Source: JAAXHH01 sp965248395 (GTDB lineage: Bacteria > JAAXHH01). From it: a stretch of 64,000 bases of DNA. Shown here one piece after another: positions 32,254 through 41,773 of this stretch (positions within the stretch are counted from its first letter, which is position 1; each line of letters starts with the position of its first letter). Under the pieces are notes generated by a model. That model saw only the letters and a list, made by a program, of their open reading frames with translations. It made no database searches and was not told the DNA's origin. The translations under genes were made by a program, and so were the position numbers. The DNA lies in NCBI GenBank assembly GCA_965248395.1, contig OZ252103.1, positions 1,488,001 through 1,552,000 of the forward strand. Reading direction: 5' to 3'.

Positions 32254-33564
32254 CTAGTCCTTCCGATATCGTATGCGGGGGTCGACCAGGGCGTACATGA
32301 GATCCGTGATCACGTAGATCACCACGATGAGCGACGACCAGAGCAGCGCCGTGGACATGATCATGGGGTAATCCCGGGCGAATACGCTCGTGGTAAAGTA
32401 TCGCCCCAGGCCGGGTATCCGGAAGATCGTCTCGATGAAGAAGGAGCCGGTGATCAGGTTGGCCATCATCGGTCCCGCTATGGTCAGCAGGGGGATCAGG
32501 GCGTTCTTGAAAACGTGCACCACGACGACCGATAACTCGGACAGTCCCTTGGCCCGGGCGGTGCGCACGTAGTCGGCCCGGATGGCCTCGATCATGTTCG
32601 AACGGGTGTATCTCGCCACGACGGCCATATCGCCGAGAGACAAGGCGATTACCGGCATGACCCAGTCCTTGGGCGAATTCCATCCCCCCGTTTCGAACAG
32701 GTGCAGCCACAGGGAAAACACGACAGTCAGTCCCACGGCTACGACGAAACTGGGCGTTACGATGCTGAATACCGCCGTGAGCGAGGCGAGATAGTCTATC
32801 CACGTATTCTGGTAAACCGCCGAGAGAATACCCAGCAGCAGTCCCCCCGAGAGGGCCACGACCAGGGCCATGCTGCCGAGGTGGACGGATACCGGCCAGG
32901 CCTGGGCGATGAGTTCCTGGCAGGTCTTGCTCTGGTGCTGGAAGGAGTATCCGAAGTCGCCCCGCACGACGTTGCTGACCCAGGAGAAGTACTGTACGTA
33001 CAGCGGCTGGTCGAGATTGTACTTCCGCATCAGGTTGGCCCGCACTTCGGGAGTCAGCGGTATGCCGCCGGTTTCGCCGCCCGCGTCGAAGGGGCCGCCG
33101 GGTACGGCGTGCATGATGGAAAAGGTGATGACCGAGACGGCGAAGAGTACGGGAAAGATCCAGAGTATGCGGCGGACCAGGTACCGGAAGCCCAGGTTCA
33201 GTCCGAGGAGGAAAATGCTGGTGACCGCAAGCATGATCAGCGTGCGGATCAGCATGACGTTCAGGGAGTCGGTTCCCCAGAGCGCCAGGCCCACGGCCGC
33301 CAGGGCAATGGCTCGCGCGGCCAGGTTCGGCACGCGGAAACGGCGCATCAGGATGGAAGCGGCGAGAAACAGGATGAGCCACAGCACCGCGAGCGCGGTC
33401 TTGAAAACCCCGAGTTGCGGCGCCGCAACGGCTAGGGCGACGAGGGTGATCAGCGCCTGGACGCCCTTGACAAACGTCGCGTCAAGCTTGCGCCGGCTAC
33501 CCCAGTAACCGGTAGCCAGGACGAGCAGCAGCCACAGGACGCCAATGATCCCTATTGAGGGCAT
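32254..33564 (-). CDS. Peptide-type ABC transporter permease (DppB/OppB family), N-terminally extended
   Basis: A 436-residue permease. The family core begins at about residue 127 (FRYLVRRILWIFPVLFAVSVITFSI) and has VPGGPFD, the long periplasmic GIPLTPEVRANLMRKYNLDQPLYVQY segment and the EAA loop YVRTARAKGLSELSVVVVHVFKNALIP. Ahead of it are 126 extra residues with four to five predicted membrane helices. The downstream DppC partner is also extended, so the extensions may pair. A consensus promoter lies 140 bases upstream. The gene is divergent from the tungstate-type genes. Confidence 0.85.
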   Translation of the reverse strand: MPSIGIIGVLWLLLVLATGYWGSRRKLDATFVKGVQALITLVALAVAAPQLGVFKTALAVLWLILFLAASILMRRFRVPNLAARAIALAAVGLALWGTDSLNVMLIRTLIMLAVTSIFLLGLNLGFRYLVRRILWIFPVLFAVSVITFSIMHAVPGGPFDAGGETGGIPLTPEVRANLMRKYNLDQPLYVQYFSWVSNVVRGDFGYSFQHQSKTCQELIAQAWPVSVHLGSMALVVALSGGLLLGILSAVYQNTWIDYLASLTAVFSIVTPSFVVAVGLTVVFSLWLHLFETGGWNSPKDWVMPVIALSLGDMAVVARYTRSNMIEAIRADYVRTARAKGLSELSVVVVHVFKNALIPLLTIAGPMMANLITGSFFIETIFRIPGLGRYFTTSVFARDYPMIMSTALLWSSLIVVIYVITDLMYALVDPRIRYRKD

Positions 33565-33701
33565 CCGATCGTCGAATCCTTTGTTGGAATTTGATGATTA
33601 CATGCGAAACCGCGGTCCGAAGGATGAGGAAACTGACTGAAGGGTCGAGCCCGTCCGCAAATCGCGGCGCCAACGGAGCGCGGCCCCGTTGACCGCCAGA
33701 C

Positions 33702-33730
33702 AACCTATGGCCCCTCATTGTTTCTGTCAA
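33702..33730 (-). promoter_or_regulatory. Promoter of the extended DppBC permease operon
   Basis: TTGACA (33730-33725), 17-bp spacer, TAGGTT (33707-33702) on the minus strand; start near 33695. Confidence 0.6.
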
Positions 33731-33801
33731 CGTCTTTCGGCGCGTCCACCGGGGCAAAAACCTGTTGATTCAGAGGGCGGTTTTGTTGTTTCATAGGGAA
33801 T

Positions 33802-34494
33802 ATGGACTACCTGCTCAGTGGATTTCAGGAAGCGGTCCGTTTGCTGGTGACGGGCGAATCCGGTGTGTACACCATCGTCGGCGTTTCCGTATTCGTCGCG
33901 CTGACCGCGACCGTGCTGGCTTCTCTCATGGGTTTGCCCGCGGGCTACTTGCTCGCGACCCACCGGTTTCCGGGACAGCGGCTGGTTACGACGGTGCTCA
34001 ACACCTTGCTGGCCATGCCGACCGTGGTGATCGGTCTTTTCGTATATGCCCAGGTATCCCGGCGCGGTCCCCTGGGTTTTCTCGAACTGCTGTACACACC
34101 GAAGGCGATGATCATCGGCGAGACCATCCTCGCGTTGCCCATCGTGGCCGCCTTCACCCTTTCGGCATTCCGCGCCGTGGATTCACGGATCACGGAGACC
34201 GCCCTTACACTGGGCGCCACGAGGATCCAGACGGCCCGCACACTCATATCGGAAGCCCGCTTCGGGATCATGGCCGCGGTGGTCGCCGCCTTCGGCCGGG
34301 TGATCGCGGAGGTGGGCGCGGCCATGATGCTGGGCGGCAACATCAAGGGCAGCACGCGGACCATGACGACGGCGATCGCCCTGGAAAGCAGCAAGGGAGA
34401 GTTCGGTCTGGCCATCGCCCTCGGCATGATCCTTCTGCTCACGGCCTTTGGAGCGAACATCCTTTTTCACTGGCTGCAGGGGTTCGACGACTGA
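33802..34494 (+). CDS. tupB: Tungstate-type ABC transporter permease
   Basis: A 230-residue permease with about five membrane helices. It matches TupB/WtpB-like proteins: LLAMPTVVIGLFVYAQVSRRGPLG, the EAA loop ETALTLGATRIQTARTLISEARFG and RVIAEVGAAMMLGGNIKGSTRTMTTAIALE, the signature near the C-terminus. It should move tungstate or molybdate. The ATG overlaps no other gene, and its TGA shares one base with the ATPase ATG (TGATG), so translation is coupled. The usual TupA binding protein is not next to it in the window; the gene upstream is divergent. The assignment to tungstate rather than molybdate is by similarity. Confidence 0.8.
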   Translation: MDYLLSGFQEAVRLLVTGESGVYTIVGVSVFVALTATVLASLMGLPAGYLLATHRFPGQRLVTTVLNTLLAMPTVVIGLFVYAQVSRRGPLGFLELLYTPKAMIIGETILALPIVAAFTLSAFRAVDSRITETALTLGATRIQTARTLISEARFGIMAAVVAAFGRVIAEVGAAMMLGGNIKGSTRTMTTAIALESSKGEFGLAIALGMILLLTAFGANILFHWLQGFDD

Positions 34495-35528
34495 TGGCCG
34501 ATCCGATCATCGTGGGCGAGCGCCTTTCGTACCGTTACGGCTCCGGGTTTCATTTGCAGGTCGATCACCTTGCCCTGTCCTCCGGAAGGATCTATGCCGT
34601 TTACGGCGCCAACGGATCGGGCAAGACAACGCTCCTGAACATCCTCGCCCTGCTGACCATGCCGCAGGAAGGACGGATCCTGCTCGAAGGGCGGCCCGTG
34701 AACGGGGCGGATCCCGCCCGTTGTCGGCGATACCGCCGCCGTGTCACGCTGCTCATGCAGCAAGTCTACCTGTTCCGCTCCACCGTATTCGAAAACGTGG
34801 CCGCCGGCCTGCGGTTCCGCGGAGTGGCGAAGCAGGCCATCGAAGAGCGCGTGACGCACATGTTGAAAAAGGTGGGTCTGGAGGAGTTCGCCCACCGGCC
34901 CGCCCACAGCCTTTCGGGCGGCGAAGCCCAGCGCGCCGGCCTGGCCCGGGCCCTGGTCACGGAACCCGAGGTGCTGCTCCTCGACGAGCCCACGGCAAGC
35001 GTGGACGCGGTGCACGGCAGGCAGATCGAGGTGATCCTCAGGGAGACGTGCAAGCTACGGCGCATGACCGTGGTGCTCTCGACGCACCAGTACGACCAGG
35101 CCCATCGCATCGCCGACGAAGTGCTGATCATGCGTGACGGGTGCATGCTCACGGCCGGCCCGGAAAACGTTTTCAGCGGCCGTATAGAGGATTCCGCACA
35201 CGGTCCGGTCGTCACGCTGGACGGCGGCGTGACGTTGCACACGGATACGACCGTGCGAGGACAGGCACAGATCGCCATATCGCCGTACGAAATACAGTTG
35301 ACCCGGTCGCCCCGGTCACCCCGGTCGCCCCGGTCGCCGGGCGCCGCGAACACGCTTGAAGGCGTCGTGTCGGCAGCGGCAGTGGACGGAGACCACATTC
35401 GCCTGGACGTGGACGCCGGGCTTCGGCTGACCGTCCACGTCGCGCGGGAGTCCTTCGCCGGGATGGACCTGACCGTCGGCGACAGGGTTCACGCCGCCAT
35501 CGAGCCTTCGGCCGTTCGGGTGCCGTAA
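34494..35528 (+). CDS. tupC: Tungstate-type ABC transporter ATP-binding protein with C-terminal TOBE-like domain
   Basis: A 344-residue ATPase. It has Walker A GANGSGKTT, a Q-loop in VTLLMQQVYLF, the LSGGEAQRAGLARAL signature, Walker B VLLLDEPTASVD and the H-loop STHQ. From about residue 225 a small beta domain follows that resembles the TOBE/MOP oxyanion-sensing domains of ModC-type proteins (GVVSAAAVDGDHIRLDVDAG). The linker before it holds four RSP units from a 9-bp tandem repeat. Coupled to the permease by TGATG. TupC proteins are often shorter than this, so the regulatory tail is notable. A PhyH gene follows 42 bases later. Confidence 0.8.
   Translation: MADPIIVGERLSYRYGSGFHLQVDHLALSSGRIYAVYGANGSGKTTLLNILALLTMPQEGRILLEGRPVNGADPARCRRYRRRVTLLMQQVYLFRSTVFENVAAGLRFRGVAKQAIEERVTHMLKKVGLEEFAHRPAHSLSGGEAQRAGLARALVTEPEVLLLDEPTASVDAVHGRQIEVILRETCKLRRMTVVLSTHQYDQAHRIADEVLIMRDGCMLTAGPENVFSGRIEDSAHGPVVTLDGGVTLHTDTTVRGQAQIAISPYEIQLTRSPRSPRSPRSPGAANTLEGVVSAAAVDGDHIRLDVDAGLRLTVHVARESFAGMDLTVGDRVHAAIEPSAVRVP
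35302..35337 (+). repeat. Four 9-bp tandem repeats encoding Arg-Ser-Pro
   Basis: CCCGGTCGC-type units in phase with the ATPase frame give RSP repeats in the linker before the TOBE-like domain. One unit has A for G. Confidence 0.85.
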
Positions 35529-35570
35529 GGCGCGCGGCACGGAAATCAAATAAAGCAGCAGGAGGAATCC

Positions 35571-36476
35571 ATGGCCACGCAGGCATCGAAAACCCTGATC
35601 ATGGGCAAGGACGAAATGGAATTGGACGGCAGGTACCTGTCCACGCTCCGGGAAGCCAACGGACTGCTGGACGATACCGATGCGCTGAGGGCGCGCATGG
35701 CGGAAGACGGCTACCTGTTCATCCGCGGACTGCAGGACCGGGACCGGGTCGGGGAAGCCCGCAGGGTCGTGCTGGAGAATCTCGAGGCCAACAGCCAGAT
35801 CGATCCGGACTATCCGCTGGACCTGGGCGTCGCGGCCGCCGGAAAGCGGGGTAGTTTCTTCGGCGGCGCCAAGCAGGTTACCCATACCCCGGAATTCCTC
35901 TCGGTGGTCAATTCGCCGGAAATCATGGTATTCTTCGAACGGTTCCTGGGCGGCCCCGTGCTCACTTTCGACTACAAGTGGCTGCGGGCCGTGGGCCCGG
36001 GTGACAACACGGGCGCCCACTACGACGTGGTCTACATGGGCCGTGGCACCACGAACCTGTACACGGTATGGACGCCCCTGGACGATGTCACCTACGACAT
36101 GGGTCCCCTCGTCATCCTGGCCGGTTCCCACCAGTTCGACGCGGTGAAGGAGACCTACGGCAAGATGGACGTGGACCGCGATCACGTGACGGGCCACTTC
36201 ACCAACGAACCCATCGAAATGGTCGATCAATACGGGGGCCAGTGGCAGACGAGCGAGTTCTCCATGGGCGACGTGATCATCCTCGGCATGTACACCATGC
36301 ACGGATCCATAAACAACACGTCGAACCAGTTCCGCATCAGTACCGACACGCGCTACCAGCTGGCCACCGATCCCGTCGACCACCGGTGGGTCGGCGAGAA
36401 TCCCGTCGCCCACTACGCGTGGACCGAGGGGAAGACCATTTCCATGGATGAGATGCGGCGCAAATGGAAGGTCTAG
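35571..36476 (+). CDS. Phytanoyl-CoA dioxygenase (PhyH) family protein
   Basis: A 301-residue protein with GCAGGAGG before its ATG. Metal site: His and Asp in GAHYDVVY (HxD), distal His in YTMHGSINN and the 2-oxoglutarate Arg in NQFRISTDTRYQ. The MGPLVILAGSHQFD block corresponds to the family PGSH strand. It is expected to be an Fe(II)/2-oxoglutarate oxygenase. It lies 42 bases after the tungstate-type ATPase and just before the large FtsX fusion, with no shared function apparent. The substrate is unknown. Confidence 0.85.
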   Translation: MATQASKTLIMGKDEMELDGRYLSTLREANGLLDDTDALRARMAEDGYLFIRGLQDRDRVGEARRVVLENLEANSQIDPDYPLDLGVAAAGKRGSFFGGAKQVTHTPEFLSVVNSPEIMVFFERFLGGPVLTFDYKWLRAVGPGDNTGAHYDVVYMGRGTTNLYTVWTPLDDVTYDMGPLVILAGSHQFDAVKETYGKMDVDRDHVTGHFTNEPIEMVDQYGGQWQTSEFSMGDVIILGMYTMHGSINNTSNQFRISTDTRYQLATDPVDHRWVGENPVAHYAWTEGKTISMDEMRRKWKV

Positions 36477-36584
36477 CCTAGGTTGCGTGTATTGCCTGGA
36501 TCATCGCCGCAGCGATACCGGCTGGATACGGGGTCCGATCAATCGTCCGGCCGGGTCATTCCTTCGATACCTCATGGATACAAC

Positions 36585-39500
36585 GTGATCGCTAAACGGT
36601 TTTTCCCCAGCCTCCTGGCGGGCCTGGCGCTGCTCTTCGGAGTGTCCGCCTGCCAGACTACGGGGGTCAGAGAGCGTGTTGAAGTCCTCGCCGAGCCGAT
36701 CGGCGATGGACAGGTGGCCGCCGTGGTCGACTCCACACGGATCAGGAAGACCATCACGGACCTCGTGTCCTTCGGTTCGCGCGTGGCAGGCTACCCGGGC
36801 GCAACCGAAGCGGCGTTCTACCTGGCCGACCGCATGCGGGACATCGGTCTGGAGGACGTGGAGATGGAGGAATTCGTCTCTTCCGTTCCCCTGGACGAGG
36901 GCGGCGAACTGGTTATCCTCGACCCCACGACCCTGGAATCCCGGTCGATCCCCCTCTACGCCGTGTGGCCCAACCTGGTCCGTACTTCCACGACGCCGCC
37001 GGGCGGCATCACGGGGAAGCTCCACTACGTCGGCAACGGCGAATGGGTGGACTTCAACGACATCGATCCGACCGGCGCCGTCTTCATGATGGATTTCAAT
37101 TCCGGCGTCAACTGGCAACGGGCCGCCCTGCTCGGCGCCCATGCCGTGATCTTCGCCGAACCCGACCAAACCACGCGGATCGACGGCGAGGAGAAGCACC
37201 TCCAGGTCCCCCTCGACTTCCCCCGGTTCTGGATGGAAAAGGAGCAGGCCCGACCCCTGGTCGAATATCTTAACATCAACGGCCCCATAAATATACGAGC
37301 GAGGGGCCGCATGACGTGGAAGCGCCTTCCGGCCTACAACATCTTCGGAAAGATCACGGGAACGCACCCAATACTGAAGGAAGAGGTCATCGTCCTGGAA
37401 TCCTACTACGATTCCATGTCGCCCGTACCGGCCGTGTCCCCCGGGGCGAACCAGGCGGCGGGCACGGCCGCGCTCCTCGAGATAGCCCGTTACTTCGTTG
37501 CCCACCCCCCTGCGCGCACGGTGTTGATCCTGACGACATCGGGGCATTTCCTGTCGCTCAGCGGCGTGAACGACTTCATGTACCGCCATGCGCGCAAGAG
37601 CAGATATTTCGCGCAGCAGATCAGCGAACCGGTCAACATCAAGCTCTTCGCCGGCATCGACCTTTCCAGCGCCCGGGACCAGGTCGGGGTCATCTACTCC
37701 GGCGTCCTGTTCGCGGGCGACACCTTCGAAAAACAGCGGTTCTTTACCCCCTTCGGGCGCACCTTCATGGGCTATGCGCAGGAGGTGATCCAGCGGGGCG
37801 CCTTCCAGCCCGGCGCGCTGGTGAACGTGATATCTCCGTCCCAGGGCCACCGGACCGCGGGATTCTTTCCCGCCGGCAACATCGCCCTGGACGCCGAACT
37901 CGCCTTCTGGACAGGATTCCCGGCCCTGTCTTTCGCCACGGTGTTCGACATCCGTGAATTCGTGGACACCCCTATAGACGACATCGACCGGGTCAACTTC
38001 CGCAACGTGTACACGCAGACCGTCCTGTTGACAGAGCTCTTCGGCCGCGGCGTCAACGATCCCCAGCTGTTCCCGGACTTCAAGATGCAGCTGGAAGACC
38101 GCTTCGTGAAGGGTCGGATCCGGGTGGTGGAATTCGATCCGCGCGAGGATTATATCCCGAGCAAGCCCAGGCCGGGCGCCGTCGTCCGGTTCCGCCGCTA
38201 CAACAAGACCATCAGCGGGGTGAAGAACGAGATCTTCGTGGTGGCCGACAGCGCCGGCGTGGCCGAAAGCACCGCATTGGAGGCGGGCCGCACCTATCCG
38301 GCCGAGGGCTACGTGATGGATCCCGACACGGGAGACATCATCTACGCGCCGGACCGGGGACCCTACGGGGAAGGCGCCTATCCCCTCGAGATCACGATGG
38401 ACTGGGTGGACAAGGAAAAGCCCACGGTGGTCTTCCGGTCCGAGGCGACAAACATCTACGACCTGGTGGACCCGCGGTTCCTGACCCGGCTCAACGAGGC
38501 CGTGGTGCTGGACGAATCCGGCAACCCACCCCTGGAATGGGGCATGACCTTCCAGGAACGGGGGTGGACGACGGGCACGACCTACGAAGAGGACACGGCC
38601 GTCCTCTTCATGCCGCCGGAAAGCCGGTTCAAGGTCACCATGTCTACCGGTCTGTTCGGCCGCCGCCTGATCCTGACCAACGCGGATGAAAGCAATCCAG
38701 AGGGCGTCGGGTTCGATTCGGGGATCGGCGCCATTCCACTGACTTCCTACCAGGTGGCGCGGGACATGTGGCACCTGGACGAGGCGCGGATCGGCGCGCT
38801 CAGGTCCGTCGGCGTCAGCAATACCCGGCTGGATGACTTCCACCAGGAGGCGGGACGCCTGCTGGACCGGGCCGAAGCGGCACGGCAGGCGCTGCAGTGG
38901 GACCGCTTCATCAAGCACGCCCGGGCCGCGTGGGGATATGAATCCAGGGCCTATCCCGACGCGACGGGAACGGCCAACGACGTCGTGAAAGGGGTACTGT
39001 TCTACATGGTGCTGGTGATACCCTACGCCTACGCACTGGAGCGGCTGCTTTTCGGATTCGCCAACGTCTACAAGCGCATCAGCGCCACCTTCGGCATCTT
39101 CCTGGCCGCCTACGGGGTGCTGCGGTTTACCCATCCTGCCTTCCAGATCACCACGGCGCCCGATATCGTGCTTCTCGCCTTCACGACCTTCGTCCTGGCC
39201 GCCGTGGTCATCTGGCTCATTACGGGACGATTCAGCCAGACCATGCGCGAGGTCCGGCAGAACACCCGCACCGTGCAGGCCACCGACGTGCGGCGCTCGA
39301 GCGCCCTGGCCACGGCCTTCGCACTCGGTATAGGAAACATGCGCAAACGCAAGGCCCGGACGCTATTGACGTGCACCACCCTCGTACTCCTCGTGTTTAC
39401 CGTGCTGTCCTTCACGTCCGTACAGACCTTCCTCCGGTTGCAGAAGTTGAGCCAGGACACGGTAGCCGAATACACGGGGTTTCTCGTCCGTAACCCCAAC

Positions 39501-41189
39501 TGGGCGCCGTTGCAGAAGCAGACGCACGAGTACGTACTCTCCGAGTTTGGATCGTCGGAGTCCGAAGACCGGGACATCACCATCGTTCCGAGGTCGTGGT
39601 ACTCCGAAGCCGGGATCGGCGCCAAGACCTACGTGAAGGTCGATCACACGAGCATGGACGCACCGACCAGGACCACCTTCGCATCGGCCATCCTGGGTGT
39701 GCTGCCGGAGGAACGGGAGGTCAGCCATCTCGACCGCGCGCTGACGACGGGGCGGTGGTTCGCCGGGGACGAAAAGGACGTATGCATCATCCCGTTGGAA
39801 ATGGCGGAACTCCTGGGCTTGACGGAAGCCGACGTCGGGCGGTCGGAGGTCCTGATTTTCGGTAAGCCCTTCAAGGTCATCGGCATGTTCGACGCGGCGG
39901 TCCTGGAAGGGATCACCGATCTCGACGGCGAGCCGCTGACACCCGTCGATTACACGGCGACGGGTCACGATCTGCTCGCCGAACTCCTCCTCATGGACTA
40001 CGAAGAGGAACCGGTCGAAATGGCCCGGTTCGAACATATTTCGGCCGCGAATCTCATCCTGGCGCCGCAGGCCTACGTGAACGACCTTGGCGGAACCCTC
40101 CGGTCCGTCGCCGTCCGGTTCCCCACGGACGAGTCCGCCCGGAACCGCATCGAACGCTTCATGCAGCGGCTGGGGATTCCCGTGGTGGCTTCCGTCGACG
40201 GCGAGGTCGCCGTGTACAGCGCCATGTCCCTGAGTTCGCTGTCGGGACTGGGCAACCTGTTCATTCCCATGGTCGTCGCCGCCCTCATCATCCTGAACAC
40301 CATGATGAACGCCGTCTACGAACGCTTCAGCGAAATCGGGGTTTACAGCGCCGTGGGACTGGCGCCGGCCCACATCGGCGCCCTCTTCATGGCGGAGGCG
40401 GCCATGTACGCCGTCATCGGCGGAATGTCCGGATACCTGATCGGCCAGACCGTGGCGCGGGGCATTACCGAATACCAGTTGCTGGCGGGACTCACGCTGA
40501 ACTATTCCTCCCTATCCGCCGTGGCCTCCACGGCCATGGTCATGGCGGTGGTCATGCTTTCGACGATCTACCCGGCCCGCAAGGCTTCCCAGATGGCCGT
40601 GCCGGATGTCAACAGGCAGTGGTCCTTTCCCGAACCCGACGGCGATGACTGGAGTTTCGAGTTTCCCTTCACCATCAGCCGCACGGAAACGCTGGGCCTC
40701 TGTGCCTACCTGACGCGGTTTTTCGAATCCCACGGCGAAAGCACCCTCGGAAGTTTCATGACGGACGAGGTGGCCTTGACCGGAGTAAATGGTGAGGGTT
40801 CACGCAGCGGCAACGATCCGGTGGATGGTGGTGACGCGGGCGACGGCGGTGACCTGGTAGTCAACGGCGGCGTGTCCGCGTACGAAATCAGCATGAAGAC
40901 CTGGCTGGCGCCGTACGACACGGGCGTCAGCCAGCGGGTCACCATGCACGCGTCGCCCGCGGAGGAGGAACATGGTCTGTACGCGGTGTGGGTGCATATC
41001 TACCGCCTGAGCGGCGACGTGGACTCATGGCAGCGCCTGAACCGGCGGTTTTTAAACGTACTGCGCAAGCAGTTCCTGGTCTGGCGAACCGTGGACCTGG
41101 AGGTCAAGAAAGTCTATGCCGACGATGGCCGTGAAATGATCGGTATAGTCACCGGCGAAACGATAGCACAGGATACAACGGAAGCTTGA
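36585..41189 (+). CDS. Degenerate M28-peptidase/FtsX-permease fusion, lipoprotein-like
   Basis: About 1534 residues. A signal with lipobox-like GVSAC ends near residue 23. Residues 40-460 resemble an M28 aminopeptidase with an inserted PA-like domain (NWQRAALLGAHAVIFAEP). However, the family's HYDS metal motif is YYDS (residues 274-277), the second ligand position GANDD is GANQA (Q290), and the catalytic Glu-Glu position reads SGHF. It therefore looks inactive. The C-terminal third carries FtsX/MacB-type permease segments (NMRKRKARTLLTCTTLVLL; FIPMVVAALIILNTMMNAVYERFSEIG) and a soluble end. The GTG at 36585 best fits the signal; a TTG at 36483 is also open. No MacB-type ATPase is adjacent. 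Confidence 0.75.
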   Translation: MIAKRFFPSLLAGLALLFGVSACQTTGVRERVEVLAEPIGDGQVAAVVDSTRIRKTITDLVSFGSRVAGYPGATEAAFYLADRMRDIGLEDVEMEEFVSSVPLDEGGELVILDPTTLESRSIPLYAVWPNLVRTSTTPPGGITGKLHYVGNGEWVDFNDIDPTGAVFMMDFNSGVNWQRAALLGAHAVIFAEPDQTTRIDGEEKHLQVPLDFPRFWMEKEQARPLVEYLNINGPINIRARGRMTWKRLPAYNIFGKITGTHPILKEEVIVLESYYDSMSPVPAVSPGANQAAGTAALLEIARYFVAHPPARTVLILTTSGHFLSLSGVNDFMYRHARKSRYFAQQISEPVNIKLFAGIDLSSARDQVGVIYSGVLFAGDTFEKQRFFTPFGRTFMGYAQEVIQRGAFQPGALVNVISPSQGHRTAGFFPAGNIALDAELAFWTGFPALSFATVFDIREFVDTPIDDIDRVNFRNVYTQTVLLTELFGRGVNDPQLFPDFKMQLEDRFVKGRIRVVEFDPREDYIPSKPRPGAVVRFRRYNKTISGVKNEIFVVADSAGVAESTALEAGRTYPAEGYVMDPDTGDIIYAPDRGPYGEGAYPLEITMDWVDKEKPTVVFRSEATNIYDLVDPRFLTRLNEAVVLDESGNPPLEWGMTFQERGWTTGTTYEEDTAVLFMPPESRFKVTMSTGLFGRRLILTNADESNPEGVGFDSGIGAIPLTSYQVARDMWHLDEARIGALRSVGVSNTRLDDFHQEAGRLLDRAEAARQALQWDRFIKHARAAWGYESRAYPDATGTANDVVKGVLFYMVLVIPYAYALERLLFGFANVYKRISATFGIFLAAYGVLRFTHPAFQITTAPDIVLLAFTTFVLAAVVIWLITGRFSQTMREVRQNTRTVQATDVRRSSALATAFALGIGNMRKRKARTLLTCTTLVLLVFTVLSFTSVQTFLRLQKLSQDTVAEYTGFLVRNPNWAPLQKQTHEYVLSEFGSSESEDRDITIVPRSWYSEAGIGAKTYVKVDHTSMDAPTRTTFASAILGVLPEEREVSHLDRALTTGRWFAGDEKDVCIIPLEMAELLGLTEADVGRSEVLIFGKPFKVIGMFDAAVLEGITDLDGEPLTPVDYTATGHDLLAELLLMDYEEEPVEMARFEHISAANLILAPQAYVNDLGGTLRSVAVRFPTDESARNRIERFMQRLGIPVVASVDGEVAVYSAMSLSSLSGLGNLFIPMVVAALIILNTMMNAVYERFSEIGVYSAVGLAPAHIGALFMAEAAMYAVIGGMSGYLIGQTVARGITEYQLLAGLTLNYSSLSAVASTAMVMAVVMLSTIYPARKASQMAVPDVNRQWSFPEPDGDDWSFEFPFTISRTETLGLCAYLTRFFESHGESTLGSFMTDEVALTGVNGEGSRSGNDPVDGGDAGDGGDLVVNGGVSAYEISMKTWLAPYDTGVSQRVTMHASPAEEEHGLYAVWVHIYRLSGDVDSWQRLNRRFLNVLRKQFLVWRTVDLEVKKVYADDGREMIGIVTGETIAQDTTEA

Positions 41190-41300
41190 GCGCTCGAAAT
41201 GGCCGAGCAGGACGCGACAGGGGCTCTATCGCTTGAAATGGCTGCGTTGGATGCGGTAGCGTCCTGCGCGCGGTTCGGCCTAGGTTGACGGAGAGATTCA

Positions 41301-41771
41301 ATGGAAGGCGGAGGCAATGGCGGTCCCTGGCTCAACACGCTGATGGGTCAGAATGTGCGGGTAAATACGCCGGGGTCCGCCACGGAGGACCGCGTGACGG
41401 TCATAGAGGCCGTCGAACCACCCCACAGCCCGCCGCCCGTATTCACTCGCCACGCCTTCATCGAGATGTTCCTGGTCGTCAAGGGCGCCCTGACCTTCCA
41501 GTTCCTCCACGAAAGCGCCTTTGTGCTCGATTCCGGCCAGATGGTGACGGTACCGAGTTACAAGCCTCATTCCTTCTGGAACGACGGGGACGATCCTGCG
41601 CTGATCATGCTGATCTGCACGCCCGCGGGACTGGACCGGTTCTTCGAAGCCTCCGACCGGCTGCTGAGACGCATGCCGCCGGACACCGCCGACCCCGAGG
41701 TTCTGAAGGAGAAGATGGACCGTCTGCGGGCTGAATTCGGCCTGGAACACGTGGCGCCGCCGCCGTGGTGA
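41301..41771 (+). CDS. Single-domain cupin protein
   Basis: A 156-residue cupin. The barrel spans about residues 35-105: HAFIEMFLVVKGALTFQF, GQMVTVPSYKPHSFWNDGDDPALIMLICTPAG. The typical metal His pattern is weak, but the turn GQMVTVPSYKPHSFW carries one conserved-looking His. A helical tail (ADPEVLKEKMDRLRAEFGLE) follows. GGAGAG lies 6-8 bp before the ATG. Such proteins bind or isomerise small metabolites or sugars. It stands alone between the FtsX fusion and the convergent toxin-antitoxin genes. No specific function can be assigned. Confidence 0.75.
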   Translation: MEGGGNGGPWLNTLMGQNVRVNTPGSATEDRVTVIEAVEPPHSPPPVFTRHAFIEMFLVVKGALTFQFLHESAFVLDSGQMVTVPSYKPHSFWNDGDDPALIMLICTPAGLDRFFEASDRLLRRMPPDTADPEVLKEKMDRLRAEFGLEHVAPPPW

Positions 41772-41773
41772 TC

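Noticed and set aside
36501..39134. 877-codon open frame on the minus strand opposite the FtsX fusion
   Set aside because: It is the antisense of a real gene with clear domains. It has low-complexity His/Arg/Gly-rich composition and no recognisable motif, as expected for a GC-rich shadow frame.
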